This document shows positions 5,029 to 11,848 of a DNA stretch of 19,657 nt, piece by piece. The position numbers and the translations under genes were made by a program. The stretch comes from JAFGJU01 sp964570935. Lineage in GTDB: Bacteria; Eisenbacteria; RBG-16-71-46; JAFGJU01. The stretch spans positions 1 to 19,657 of the forward strand of contig CAZMZP010000062.1 in the NCBI GenBank assembly GCA_964570935.1. The letters run 5' to 3'. The notes below the pieces were generated by a model that did no database searches, was not told where the DNA came from, and worked only from the letters and a program-made list of their open reading frames with translations. Every line of letters begins with the position of its first letter. Within the stretch, counting starts at the first letter, position 1.

Positions 5029-7638
5029 GTGATTCATGCATCTGTGAAACGGGGGCTTTTAGCCCCCATATTGTTTCTGGCCTGCGCAGTTGTGCTTGCG
5101 GCAGTTACAGTCGCGGCCCCGGGCGCGACGCTGGCGGTGTCTCCGCCCGACATTTCTCCTGAGCCCGTTTTCGACGTGTCCGTGGTCGAGCTCAGCAATG
5201 CACCCGCGGATCTGAAGATCCCCTGGCTCCTGCTCCCGCCCGAATTCTTCCTTCCGGGGATAGCAATAATCGACCCTCTGCTTCTGAAGGAGCTGGAAAG
5301 TTCCGGCGCCACCCTCCGCGTCCTCGGGGAATACGTCGAGAGTGACAACCTGTACGTGGTCGAAGCGTCGCCTCTTGTCACCGCGCAGACTCTCTCTCGC
5401 GCGGCGCGCGTGCTCTGGTCGAGCGGCAGTACCCATGTCATCTCGGTTTCCGGCGACATCAGGAAGCGAGCGGCTCTGTCCAATCTCCGCTGCAGACTCC
5501 TGACTCCGGTCGAGGAGCGGCTTTCGTCAGTGCGGGCGCGGGCTTGGGCCGACCTACAGTCCGAGTTGTCCCCCATGGCGGTGCAGCAGTACCCCACGCC
5601 AACCGAAGAACAGTGGATTGACCAGATGGTGGCCTCGGTGTCCCAGGCGGAGATAGAGGCGAGCATGAGGTCGCTGACAGGCATGGAACCGGTGAACTTA
5701 TCCACGGGCGAGGACACGATACGGACGAGATATTCGTACCACCCCGACTGTCTTAAGGCCTCGGAGTACTTGTACGGCCAGTTCGACAGCATGGGAGTCG
5801 ACGTCGCCTACGACTACTTCTTCGGCGTGCCGCTCAAGGCAGTCGCGTTCAAGGGGCTGGCAGGTTATGCGGCCGGCGGCGACGGCATCGTGTACCACAC
5901 TGCTGACGGGGGCGACACGTGGGACAAGCAGGACTCCGGTAACGGCGACAATCTCTGGAAGGCCTCGGCCATAGCGCCCGACACGTGCTGGATCGCCGGT
6001 GGTTTCGGAAAACTCATACGAACGACGAACGGGGGAGCCGTGTGGGAGCAGCTTTCCACGGGTACGACTAACTTCATGTACGGCGTGAAGTTCGTGAACT
6101 CCCAGGTGGGATGGCTGTGCGGTGACGGCGGACTCATCAGGAAGAGCACAAACGGCGGCGTGAACTGGTCGCCGCAGCCGTCCGGCACTGCTCTGCGGCT
6201 GTATGACGTCGAGTTCACCGACCTGAGGAACGGTTGGGCGGTCGGCAATTCGGGTAAGGTTCTCCACACCTCCGACGGCGGCGTCAACTGGCAATCTCAG
6301 ACCAGCGAAACCGCGGCCCGACTGTATGACGTGTGCTTTGTGGACTCCCTGCACGGCTGGGCCGTGGGCACGGGCGGGGCGGTCATACACACGTCCAACG
6401 GCGGTGTGGCCTGGGAGGTTCAGTATAGCGGCCTCACGAGCTCCCTAATGGGTGTCAGTTTCACCGACACTCAGGTGGGTTGGGCGGTCGGCTCCGCCGG
6501 CATCGTTATTCACACCGAGGACTCAGGAGCCACCTGGTCGCAGCAGCCGAGCGGGACCTATGTGATCCTTTACGGCGTCAGCTGCATGGACGCGTCTCGC
6601 GGCTGGGCCGTCGGGAACGGTGCGGTCGTTAGGACGGAGGACGGCGAAACATGGCCATCCATCAACGACAACATGCCTGACCAATGGCGGAACGTCGTCG
6701 CGACCGTGACCGGGACGGCGAACCCGTCGCGCAACTACATCGTGTGTGGCCACTACGACAGCTACTCACCGACTCCGATGGTGCTGGCGCCCGGCGCGGA
6801 CGACAACGCCACGGGGACGAGCGTGGTGCTGGAGGCGGCGAGGGTGCTAAAGGAGTTTCCGTTTCGCTCATCGATCAAGTTCATCTGTTTCTCCGCCGAG
6901 GAGCAGGGTCTCTTGGGCAGCAACCACTATGCCGGAGACGCTCGGGCCGCCGGCGACGACATAGGCGGCGTGCTAAATTTCGACATGGTCGGCTACGGCA
7001 CGCACGACATTTACCTCTACTGCAACGCCGCGTCCGAATGGCTTGCCGAGTACACGATTGCTGTGCGCGACACGTTCGTGCCATGGCTTGACCTCACCAA
7101 GTCCGTGGACCCAACTATGAGATACAGCGACCACTCCATGTTCTGGGACAGGAACTACAGCGCCCTATGCGGGATCGAGGTGGATTACGCCACGAACCCT
7201 TGGTACCACAGCACGGGAGACGTGATGAGCTACCTGACACTCCCCCTGACTGCGGACGTGACCAGACTGGCGGTGGCATCGCTGGCCTCAATGGCCGGGC
7301 TGGACACGACGCTGATAGACGTCGCGGAGGTGCCGCCGCCGAGCCCGGGGCTCCTGCTGGGTCGCAGCTATCCGAACCCGTTCAACCCTCACACCTCTAT
7401 CCCGTTCACGCTGCCTTCCACCTCAGCGCCCACGAACTACGTTCTTGCAATTCTCGACCCCGCTGGTAGGATTGTCAGGATTTTGGAGAAAGGTCTTACC
7501 GGCGCCACTCCTCTGGAGAGGACAGCGGTGTGGGACGGAACGGACGAGGGCGGCATACACGTCGCCTCGGGCGTATATCTGTCCTTCCTCCGCTGCGGAG
7601 ACGAAAGCAGAGCGCAGAAGATAGTGCTGGCCAGGTAG
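5029..7638 (+). CDS. Secreted M28-family zinc aminopeptidase with inserted Ycf48/BNR-like propeller and C-terminal FlgD-like domain
   Basis: An 869-residue exported peptidase. The GTG at 5029 is chosen for GGGGGAA at 5017-5023 and because it gives a textbook signal peptide (about residues 1-36, ending APGATLA). A poorly recognised N-terminal region (about 37-240) may be a propeptide. The M28 fold seems to begin at about 245 (RYSYHPDC...YLYGQFDSMG), is interrupted by seven repeats of about 40 residues with GWAVG and HT.DGG..W motifs (about 269-544), and resumes with RNVVATVTG. Metal and catalytic residues are all present: His575 in GHYDS, Asp591 in GADDNATG, Glu624/Glu625 in SAEEQG, Asp652 in NFDMVG and His727 in WYHSTGD. 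The C-terminus has YPNPFNP (P782 onward) and a FlgD-like beta domain, as in FCB-group proteins exported by type IX or similar routes. It probably removes N-terminal residues from peptides outside the cell; the substrate is unknown. Confidence 0.93.
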   Translation: MIHASVKRGLLAPILFLACAVVLAAVTVAAPGATLAVSPPDISPEPVFDVSVVELSNAPADLKIPWLLLPPEFFLPGIAIIDPLLLKELESSGATLRVLGEYVESDNLYVVEASPLVTAQTLSRAARVLWSSGSTHVISVSGDIRKRAALSNLRCRLLTPVEERLSSVRARAWADLQSELSPMAVQQYPTPTEEQWIDQMVASVSQAEIEASMRSLTGMEPVNLSTGEDTIRTRYSYHPDCLKASEYLYGQFDSMGVDVAYDYFFGVPLKAVAFKGLAGYAAGGDGIVYHTADGGDTWDKQDSGNGDNLWKASAIAPDTCWIAGGFGKLIRTTNGGAVWEQLSTGTTNFMYGVKFVNSQVGWLCGDGGLIRKSTNGGVNWSPQPSGTALRLYDVEFTDLRNGWAVGNSGKVLHTSDGGVNWQSQTSETAARLYDVCFVDSLHGWAVGTGGAVIHTSNGGVAWEVQYSGLTSSLMGVSFTDTQVGWAVGSAGIVIHTEDSGATWSQQPSGTYVILYGVSCMDASRGWAVGNGAVVRTEDGETWPSINDNMPDQWRNVVATVTGTANPSRNYIVCGHYDSYSPTPMVLAPGADDNATGTSVVLEAARVLKEFPFRSSIKFICFSAEEQGLLGSNHYAGDARAAGDDIGGVLNFDMVGYGTHDIYLYCNAASEWLAEYTIAVRDTFVPWLDLTKSVDPTMRYSDHSMFWDRNYSALCGIEVDYATNPWYHSTGDVMSYLTLPLTADVTRLAVASLASMAGLDTTLIDVAEVPPPSPGLLLGRSYPNPFNPHTSIPFTLPSTSAPTNYVLAILDPAGRIVRILEKGLTGATPLERTAVWDGTDEGGIHVASGVYLSFLRCGDESRAQKIVLAR
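5051..5067 (+). repeat. Perfect hairpin inside the signal-peptide codons
   Basis: GGGGGCT (5051-5057) and AGCCCCC (5061-5067) form a perfect 7-bp stem with a TTT loop, beginning 22 nt after the GTG start of the peptidase gene. It encodes part of the basic/hydrophobic junction of the signal peptide. It is strong enough to affect early translation but could be chance in high-GC DNA. Confidence 0.55.
5833..6660 (+). repeat. Seven Ycf48/BNR-like propeller repeats in the M28 peptidase
   Basis: Seven consecutive protein repeats of about 36-41 residues can be read: each has an Asp/Val-Phe strand, a GWAVG-type core (GYAAG, CWIAG, GWLCG, then GWAVG four times), then HT.DGG..W. The last copy is slightly shortened (RTEDGETW). 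Seven units would close a seven-bladed beta propeller. The repeats have diverged in sequence, so this is an old domain rather than a recent tandem expansion. The block lies between two parts of the peptidase domain, not at its edge. Confidence 0.85.
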
Positions 7639-7709
7639 GACCGAAGCGACGGACCGGTGCTGCCGAACGGTGCCGGCTCCTCCCGGAACCCCTTTCCGCG
7701 TTACCCCGT

Positions 7710-8801
7710 ATGAGAAAACCACGAGCGACAGCCAGAAAGCGCGCGCCCAGGCCTTGTCCGCGCTGCGACCACGCGTTGCTCAGTCCGCGCGGCGCCCTCA
7801 CCCGCAAGCTGCGCCCCAGCGGGCGCAGACCACTTACGTCCGAACGGAACAAGGACATCTTCGTCGAGTTGCTCTCGCTGGTGACCGAGCAGCGCAACCC
7901 CCGCACGATGGACATAGACGAGCGGGACGCGCGCGGCATCCTGCGCAAGATAAACGCTGAGGACAAGCTGGTGGCCGACGCCGTGGAGAAAGAGATCCCG
8001 CACATAGAGAAGGCCGTCAAGCTGATCGTGAGAGGACTCAGTCGCGGCGGCCGTCTTCTGTACTTCGGCGCGGGCACGAGCGGACGTCTTGGAGTGTTCG
8101 ACGCGGCCGAGTGCCCCCCGACCTACGGGACGCCGCCCGAGATGGTGCAGGGGGTGATAGCCGGCGGCGCGAGGGCGCTGTACAGGGCGGTGGAGGGCGC
8201 GGAGGACAGGGGAGACGAAGCGCGGAGGCTCGTGCGGAAACTGCGCGTGGGCCGGAACGACGTGGTGGTCGGCATTGCGGCTAGCCGGCGCACGCCGTTC
8301 GCCAAGGCCGCGGTCGCGGAGGCGCGGCGGCGCGGAGCCAGGACCGTGTACCTCACCTGCAACCCGAGAAGGACGATGGATTTCCCGGTTGACGTCGCAG
8401 TCTGTCCCGAGGTCGGGCCCGAAGTGATAATGGGCTCCACGCGCATGAAGGCCGGCACCGCGCAGAAACTCGTGCTCAACATGATTACCACGTGCGCGAT
8501 GATTCAACTCGGAAAGGTGTTTGAGAATATGATGGTCGACCTGATGGCCACGAGCAAGAAGCTCGTGGAACGCTCCCGACGCGTGGTCATGGTAGTCACC
8601 GGAGTCGACTACGACACGGCCGCCGACTGCCTTGTCCTGGCCGGGGGGAGCGTCAAGAAGGCGATCGTGATGATAGAGGTGGGCGTGGGCGCCACGGAGG
8701 CCGAGAGACTGCTGGCGCGTTCCTCCGGTTTCGTGAGGAAGGCGCTTAAGTTGGGCTACGGCGTGAGAGCGCCCCGCAGAGGCAAGAGGTCAAGGCCATG
8801 A
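7710..8801 (+). CDS. murQ: N-acetylmuramic acid 6-phosphate etherase MurQ
   Basis: MurQ cleaves the lactyl ether of MurNAc-6-phosphate to give GlcNAc-6-phosphate and D-lactate in the cytoplasm, feeding cell-wall sugar into amino-sugar metabolism. The SIS-type sugar-phosphate fold is clear: GAGTSGRLG, DAAECPPTYG and VEGAED, which hold the two Glu residues equivalent to E. coli Glu83 and Glu114 (here Glu134 and Glu165), then GSTRMKAGTAQKLVLNM and VFENMMVDLMAT. One oddity is GIAASRRTP where E. coli has GIAASGRTP. The start is uncertain. Similarity to MurQ seems to begin by SERNKDIFVELLSLVTEQRNP, so a start is needed upstream; the only ATG is 7710, with no clear ribosome binding site, giving 363 residues and an Arg-rich leader of about 45. 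TTG at 7776 is an alternative; TTG 7869 or GTG 7881 would give the usual length of about 300-310. The stop overlaps the next start (ATGA). Confidence 0.93.
   Translation: MRKPRATARKRAPRPCPRCDHALLSPRGALTRKLRPSGRRPLTSERNKDIFVELLSLVTEQRNPRTMDIDERDARGILRKINAEDKLVADAVEKEIPHIEKAVKLIVRGLSRGGRLLYFGAGTSGRLGVFDAAECPPTYGTPPEMVQGVIAGGARALYRAVEGAEDRGDEARRLVRKLRVGRNDVVVGIAASRRTPFAKAAVAEARRRGARTVYLTCNPRRTMDFPVDVAVCPEVGPEVIMGSTRMKAGTAQKLVLNMITTCAMIQLGKVFENMMVDLMATSKKLVERSRRVVMVVTGVDYDTAADCLVLAGGSVKKAIVMIEVGVGATEAERLLARSSGFVRKALKLGYGVRAPRRGKRSRP
7809..7828 (+). repeat. Strong hairpin in the 5' region of murQ
   Basis: CTGCGCCC (7809-7816) and GGGCGCAG (7821-7828) form a perfect 8-bp stem around a CAGC tetraloop. 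It lies in the Arg-rich segment whose coding status is doubtful. If murQ starts downstream, this is a leader stem-loop about 40-50 nt before the start; if murQ starts at 7710, it lies inside the coding region. Confidence 0.5.
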
Positions 8802-10042
8802 GACACACCGCACCAGCGCGCGCAGCCGTCGTCGTTCTGTCCGCGTGTTTTCTGGCGCTCGCGCTGTTCGGGATTTCCTGCCAGAGGCAGAGCGGGACGA
8901 AGATAGTCTTCTGGCAGTTCTGGCCGGCGGAGGTCATCAGTCCGATCATCGCGGAGTTCGAGAAAGCCAACCCGGGCCTGAAAGTGGAAATGCAGCAACT
9001 CACCTGGCAGAACGGGTTCGAGAAGATAGTGGCGGCGGTCTCGTCCGGGACGCAGCCGGACCTCTGCGAGCTGGGCTCCACGTGGGTGCCCAAGTTCGCG
9101 GCCGACGGCGTGCTGTCGGACCTTACAGCGGACGTGGCCGACCTTCGCGAGGAATACCTCTTCTGGGAGAGCTGCACCCTGAACGGCACTGTTTTCGGCG
9201 TTCCGTGGGTCGCGGGGACGAGGGCCCTGTTTTACAGCAAAGACCTGTTTGCGCGGGCGGGGCTCGACCCGGAGAAACCGCCCGAAACGTGGAGCCAGCT
9301 CTCGGCCTGCGCGAAGAAGATCCACTCGCCTGCGCGGGGCGTCTACGGGTTCGGGCTCAACACCGGTGAACGATACATCCTGTTCAAGAAGTTCATGCCT
9401 CTGGCCTGGGGGAACGGCGGCACAATCCTGACGCCCGACCTGCGCCGTTCGACGCTGTACTCCAAGCAGAACATCGAGGCGCTCGACTTCTATTGTTCGC
9501 TTAAACCCTACTCGCTGGTCGAGAAGCAGGACGTCCTGGACATGGCGTTCAAGCAGGGGACGCTGGGAATGATGATTTCCGGCGGCTGGAACCTGCGCAC
9601 GATTCCGTCCGACGCGCCCGGGCTCAAGTTCGGCGTGGCGCTCATCCCCAGACCCGCGGCGGGACGGGGGTCCCACGCTTCGTTCGCCGGCAGCGAAATA
9701 CTCGTCACGTTCGCCAACTCGAAGCACAGAGCGGAGGCTCTCAAGCTCGCGCGGTTCCTCGTGGCCCGGGAGAACGTGATAGCGCTCTCCAGGGCGACCA
9801 AGAGCGTGCAGCCGGCTCTCCGGGGCGCCGAGACCGACCCCTACTACGACACACAGCCGCAGGAGAGGATGTTCGTCATCCAGCTCAAGACCGCTGTGGC
9901 GCCGCCCGCGCACCCCAAGTGGGTGGAGGTCGAGGACGAGATAAACACCGCGGTGGAGGAAGTTCTCTACGGCAGGAAGACCTCCGATGAGGCTCTGCTC
10001 GGGGCGCACAAGAAGATAGAGGACATAATCTCGCGGCCGTAG
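8798..10042 (+). CDS. Sugar ABC transporter, substrate-binding lipoprotein (CUT1 / SBP family 1)
   Basis: The extracytoplasmic receptor of a carbohydrate importer, 414 residues. The N-terminus has a basic start, a hydrophobic stretch and the lipobox GISC, so Cys28 should be lipidated. The mature protein opens with KIVFWQFWPAEVISPIIAEFEKANPGLKVEM, the classic family-1 binding-protein start with aromatic residues suited to stacking on sugar rings, and continues with PDLCELGSTWVPKFA, GVPWVAGTRALFYSKDLF and a C-terminal helical region (ALKLARFLVARENV). The ATG overlaps the murQ stop (ATGA), so the two are translationally coupled. It has the same lipoprotein and domain plan as the MalE and NgcE-type receptors. 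The ligand cannot be read from sequence; its place between murQ and anmK makes a MurNAc- or anhydro-MurNAc-containing sugar the best guess. Confidence 0.93.
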   Translation: MRHTAPARAAVVVLSACFLALALFGISCQRQSGTKIVFWQFWPAEVISPIIAEFEKANPGLKVEMQQLTWQNGFEKIVAAVSSGTQPDLCELGSTWVPKFAADGVLSDLTADVADLREEYLFWESCTLNGTVFGVPWVAGTRALFYSKDLFARAGLDPEKPPETWSQLSACAKKIHSPARGVYGFGLNTGERYILFKKFMPLAWGNGGTILTPDLRRSTLYSKQNIEALDFYCSLKPYSLVEKQDVLDMAFKQGTLGMMISGGWNLRTIPSDAPGLKFGVALIPRPAAGRGSHASFAGSEILVTFANSKHRAEALKLARFLVARENVIALSRATKSVQPALRGAETDPYYDTQPQERMFVIQLKTAVAPPAHPKWVEVEDEINTAVEEVLYGRKTSDEALLGAHKKIEDIISRP

Positions 10043-10062
10043 CCGCGGTGCGGAGCGCTGCC

Positions 10063-10965
10063 GTGACTGATCGTTCGCGCGCCAACCCTCGGCCCGCTCA
10101 CTCGGGCCGCTCCACGCTAGTCTTCCTCTCGCCGTGGCTGGTTTCCTTCGGCCTCTTCTGGCTGTTTCCGCTCGTCTTCTCGCTCGTCTTGAGCTTCATG
10201 GATTTCAACCCGCTGAGGCCCGACCTGGCCCGATTCGTGGGCCTGGCCAATTTCGCGCGGGCCGTGAGAGACCCCCTGTTCTGGACGTCTCTCAAGAACA
10301 CCCTGGTGTTCGTGTTCGGCACGGTCCCGGTCACGACCGTGATAGCGTTCTTTCTGGCCGTGGCCATCAACCGGAAGCTCCCGTTCCGCTCGTTCTACAG
10401 GGCGGGGTTCTTCGTGCCGTCGATAGTCTCGGTGGTGGTCATCTCGATCGTGTTCAAGCAGCTGTACTCGCCGGCGGGACTCGTCAACAAGGCGCTCGAG
10501 CTGTTCGGCGCGGAGCCCCGGTCGTGGCTCGGGGAGCCCGGCACCGCTCTGCTCTCGATCATGGCCATGGACGTGTGGTCGAGCTTCGGATACTACACGA
10601 TTCTCTTCCTGGCGGGGCTCCAGGCAATCCCGGGGGAGCTCTACGAGGCGGCGGTGCTGGACGGCAGCGGCTTCTGGGGCACTCTCAGATTCGTGACCAT
10701 ACCGATGCTCCGGCCCATCACTCTGTTCGTGATAGTCATCAACACGATTCGGTCGTTCCAGGTCTTCATTGAGATATTCGTGATGACGAGGGGCGGCCCG
10801 CTGAATAGCACCCTGACGTCGGTGTTCTACCTGTACGACCGCGCCTTCTACCGCTTCGAGATGGGGTACGCGAGCGCGGTCGGATACCTCCTGTTCGCCG
10901 TCATCATGGGCTTCTCGTTCCTGCAGATGAGATACCTGAGAGTCGGACGGGGGGCGGCGGAATGA
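10063..10965 (+). CDS. Sugar ABC transporter permease, MalF/LacF type
   Basis: The first membrane subunit of the importer, 300 residues with about six hydrophobic segments (first at TLVFLSPWLVSFGLFWLFPL). The EAA loop that contacts the ATPase is present from residue 195: EAAVLDGSGFWGTLRFVTIP. GTG at 10063 is preferred because GGAG at 10052-10055 lies 7 nt upstream; an in-frame GTG at 10048 would add five residues and has no such signal. The gene starts about 20 nt after the binding-protein stop and its own stop overlaps the next ATG. GGPLNSTLTSVFYLYDRAF near the C-terminus is typical of CUT1 permeases. It works with the binding lipoprotein and the second permease. Confidence 0.94.
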   Translation: MTDRSRANPRPAHSGRSTLVFLSPWLVSFGLFWLFPLVFSLVLSFMDFNPLRPDLARFVGLANFARAVRDPLFWTSLKNTLVFVFGTVPVTTVIAFFLAVAINRKLPFRSFYRAGFFVPSIVSVVVISIVFKQLYSPAGLVNKALELFGAEPRSWLGEPGTALLSIMAMDVWSSFGYYTILFLAGLQAIPGELYEAAVLDGSGFWGTLRFVTIPMLRPITLFVIVINTIRSFQVFIEIFVMTRGGPLNSTLTSVFYLYDRAFYRFEMGYASAVGYLLFAVIMGFSFLQMRYLRVGRGAAE

Positions 10966-11777
10966 AGACCAGGACGATCATGCTGTCGGTCGTGCTGCTC
11001 GCCCTGCTGGTGTCGACGCTCTTCCCGCTCTACTGGATGGTCGCGACGTCCGTCAGGGGCGAGGGCGCCGTCATCAGGAAGGCGGTCGAGCTGTGGCCGA
11101 AGAACCCCAGTCTGAGTAACTACGCAGACGTCTGGAGAAGCGGCCCGTTCGCGCGGTATTTCCTGAACAGCGTCGTCGTCAGTGTCTTCGTGGTGCTGGG
11201 TAACATGCTGTTCGCGTCGATGGTGGGATACGGCATCGCGCGCAGGGAGTTCCGGGGAAAGCGCCTGCTGACGGTCGGCGTGGTCTCGATGCTGATGGTG
11301 CCCAGACAGATCACCATGATCCCGCTTTATCTCCTCATCTCCAAGTTCCGCATGATCGATTCTTATTTCGCGCTCACGCTCCCGTTTCTCGTGGACGCCT
11401 TCAACGTGTTCCTGATATCGCAGTATGTGACGTCGCTTCCGGTCGAGCTGGAAGACGCGGCCAGAGTGGACGGCGCCGGCGACATGGGCATATTCTTCAG
11501 AATCGTCCTCCCGCTTTGCCGGCCCGCGCTCGCGGTGGTGGGCATCAACACTTTCCTGGTGAGCTGGAACTCCTTTCTGTACCCCCTGATATTGACAAAC
11601 ACCGAGCGAATGCGTACCCTGCCCGTCGGTCTGGCGCTGTATTCACAGGGCGAGCACAGCGTGGACTGGGGGCACCTCACCGCCGGCTCCACCGTGTGTG
11701 CTCTGCCCATCATCGTCGTGTTTCTTCTGTTTCAGCGGCACATAATCGAAGGGATAACGGCGGGCTCGGGCAAGTGA
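10962..11777 (+). CDS. Sugar ABC transporter permease, MalG/LacG type
   Basis: The second membrane subunit, 271 residues, with a long first membrane helix (about 5-28, SVVLLALLVSTLFPLYWMV) and the EAA-type loop from residue 164 (EDAARVDGAGDMGIFFRIVLP). The typical PSLSNY...F.NSVVVS stretch and W(N)SFLYPLI near the end place it with MalG-like CUT1 permeases. Its ATG overlaps the previous stop (ATGA), so expression is coupled to the first permease. No ATPase gene follows; the importer must borrow a shared MalK/MsmX-like ATPase encoded elsewhere, as is common in CUT1 systems. Confidence 0.94.
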   Translation: MKTRTIMLSVVLLALLVSTLFPLYWMVATSVRGEGAVIRKAVELWPKNPSLSNYADVWRSGPFARYFLNSVVVSVFVVLGNMLFASMVGYGIARREFRGKRLLTVGVVSMLMVPRQITMIPLYLLISKFRMIDSYFALTLPFLVDAFNVFLISQYVTSLPVELEDAARVDGAGDMGIFFRIVLPLCRPALAVVGINTFLVSWNSFLYPLILTNTERMRTLPVGLALYSQGEHSVDWGHLTAGSTVCALPIIVVFLLFQRHIIEGITAGSGK

Positions 11778-11782
11778 CGCTT

Positions 11783-11809
11783 GAGCCGGCCGGCTGGCGG
11801 AGCCGGCTC
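11783..11809 (+). repeat. Stem-loop between the permease gene and anmK
   Basis: GAGCCGGC (11783-11790) pairs with GCCGGCTC (11802-11809) around an 11-nt loop. The left arm also lies in a perfect 12-bp palindrome, AGCCGGCCGGCT at 11784-11795, so two structures compete. It occupies the 71-bp gap. With no T-run, it may be an internal processing or attenuation site that sets different transporter and kinase levels. Confidence 0.5.
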
Positions 11810-11848
11810 GGGCCGAGCGCCCGCGGAGCGACCTCGCCGTGGAGTGAC

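Noticed and set aside
5833..6660. Repeated segment as a CRISPR-like or satellite array
   Set aside because: Periodicity of about 120 bp is at the protein level only, with diverged DNA and an open reading frame; it is a propeller domain.
11516..11848. N-terminal extension of anmK by about 111 codons
   Set aside because: It overlaps the end of the permease gene in another frame, is Arg/Pro-rich, and the AnmK family begins near the ATG at 11849.
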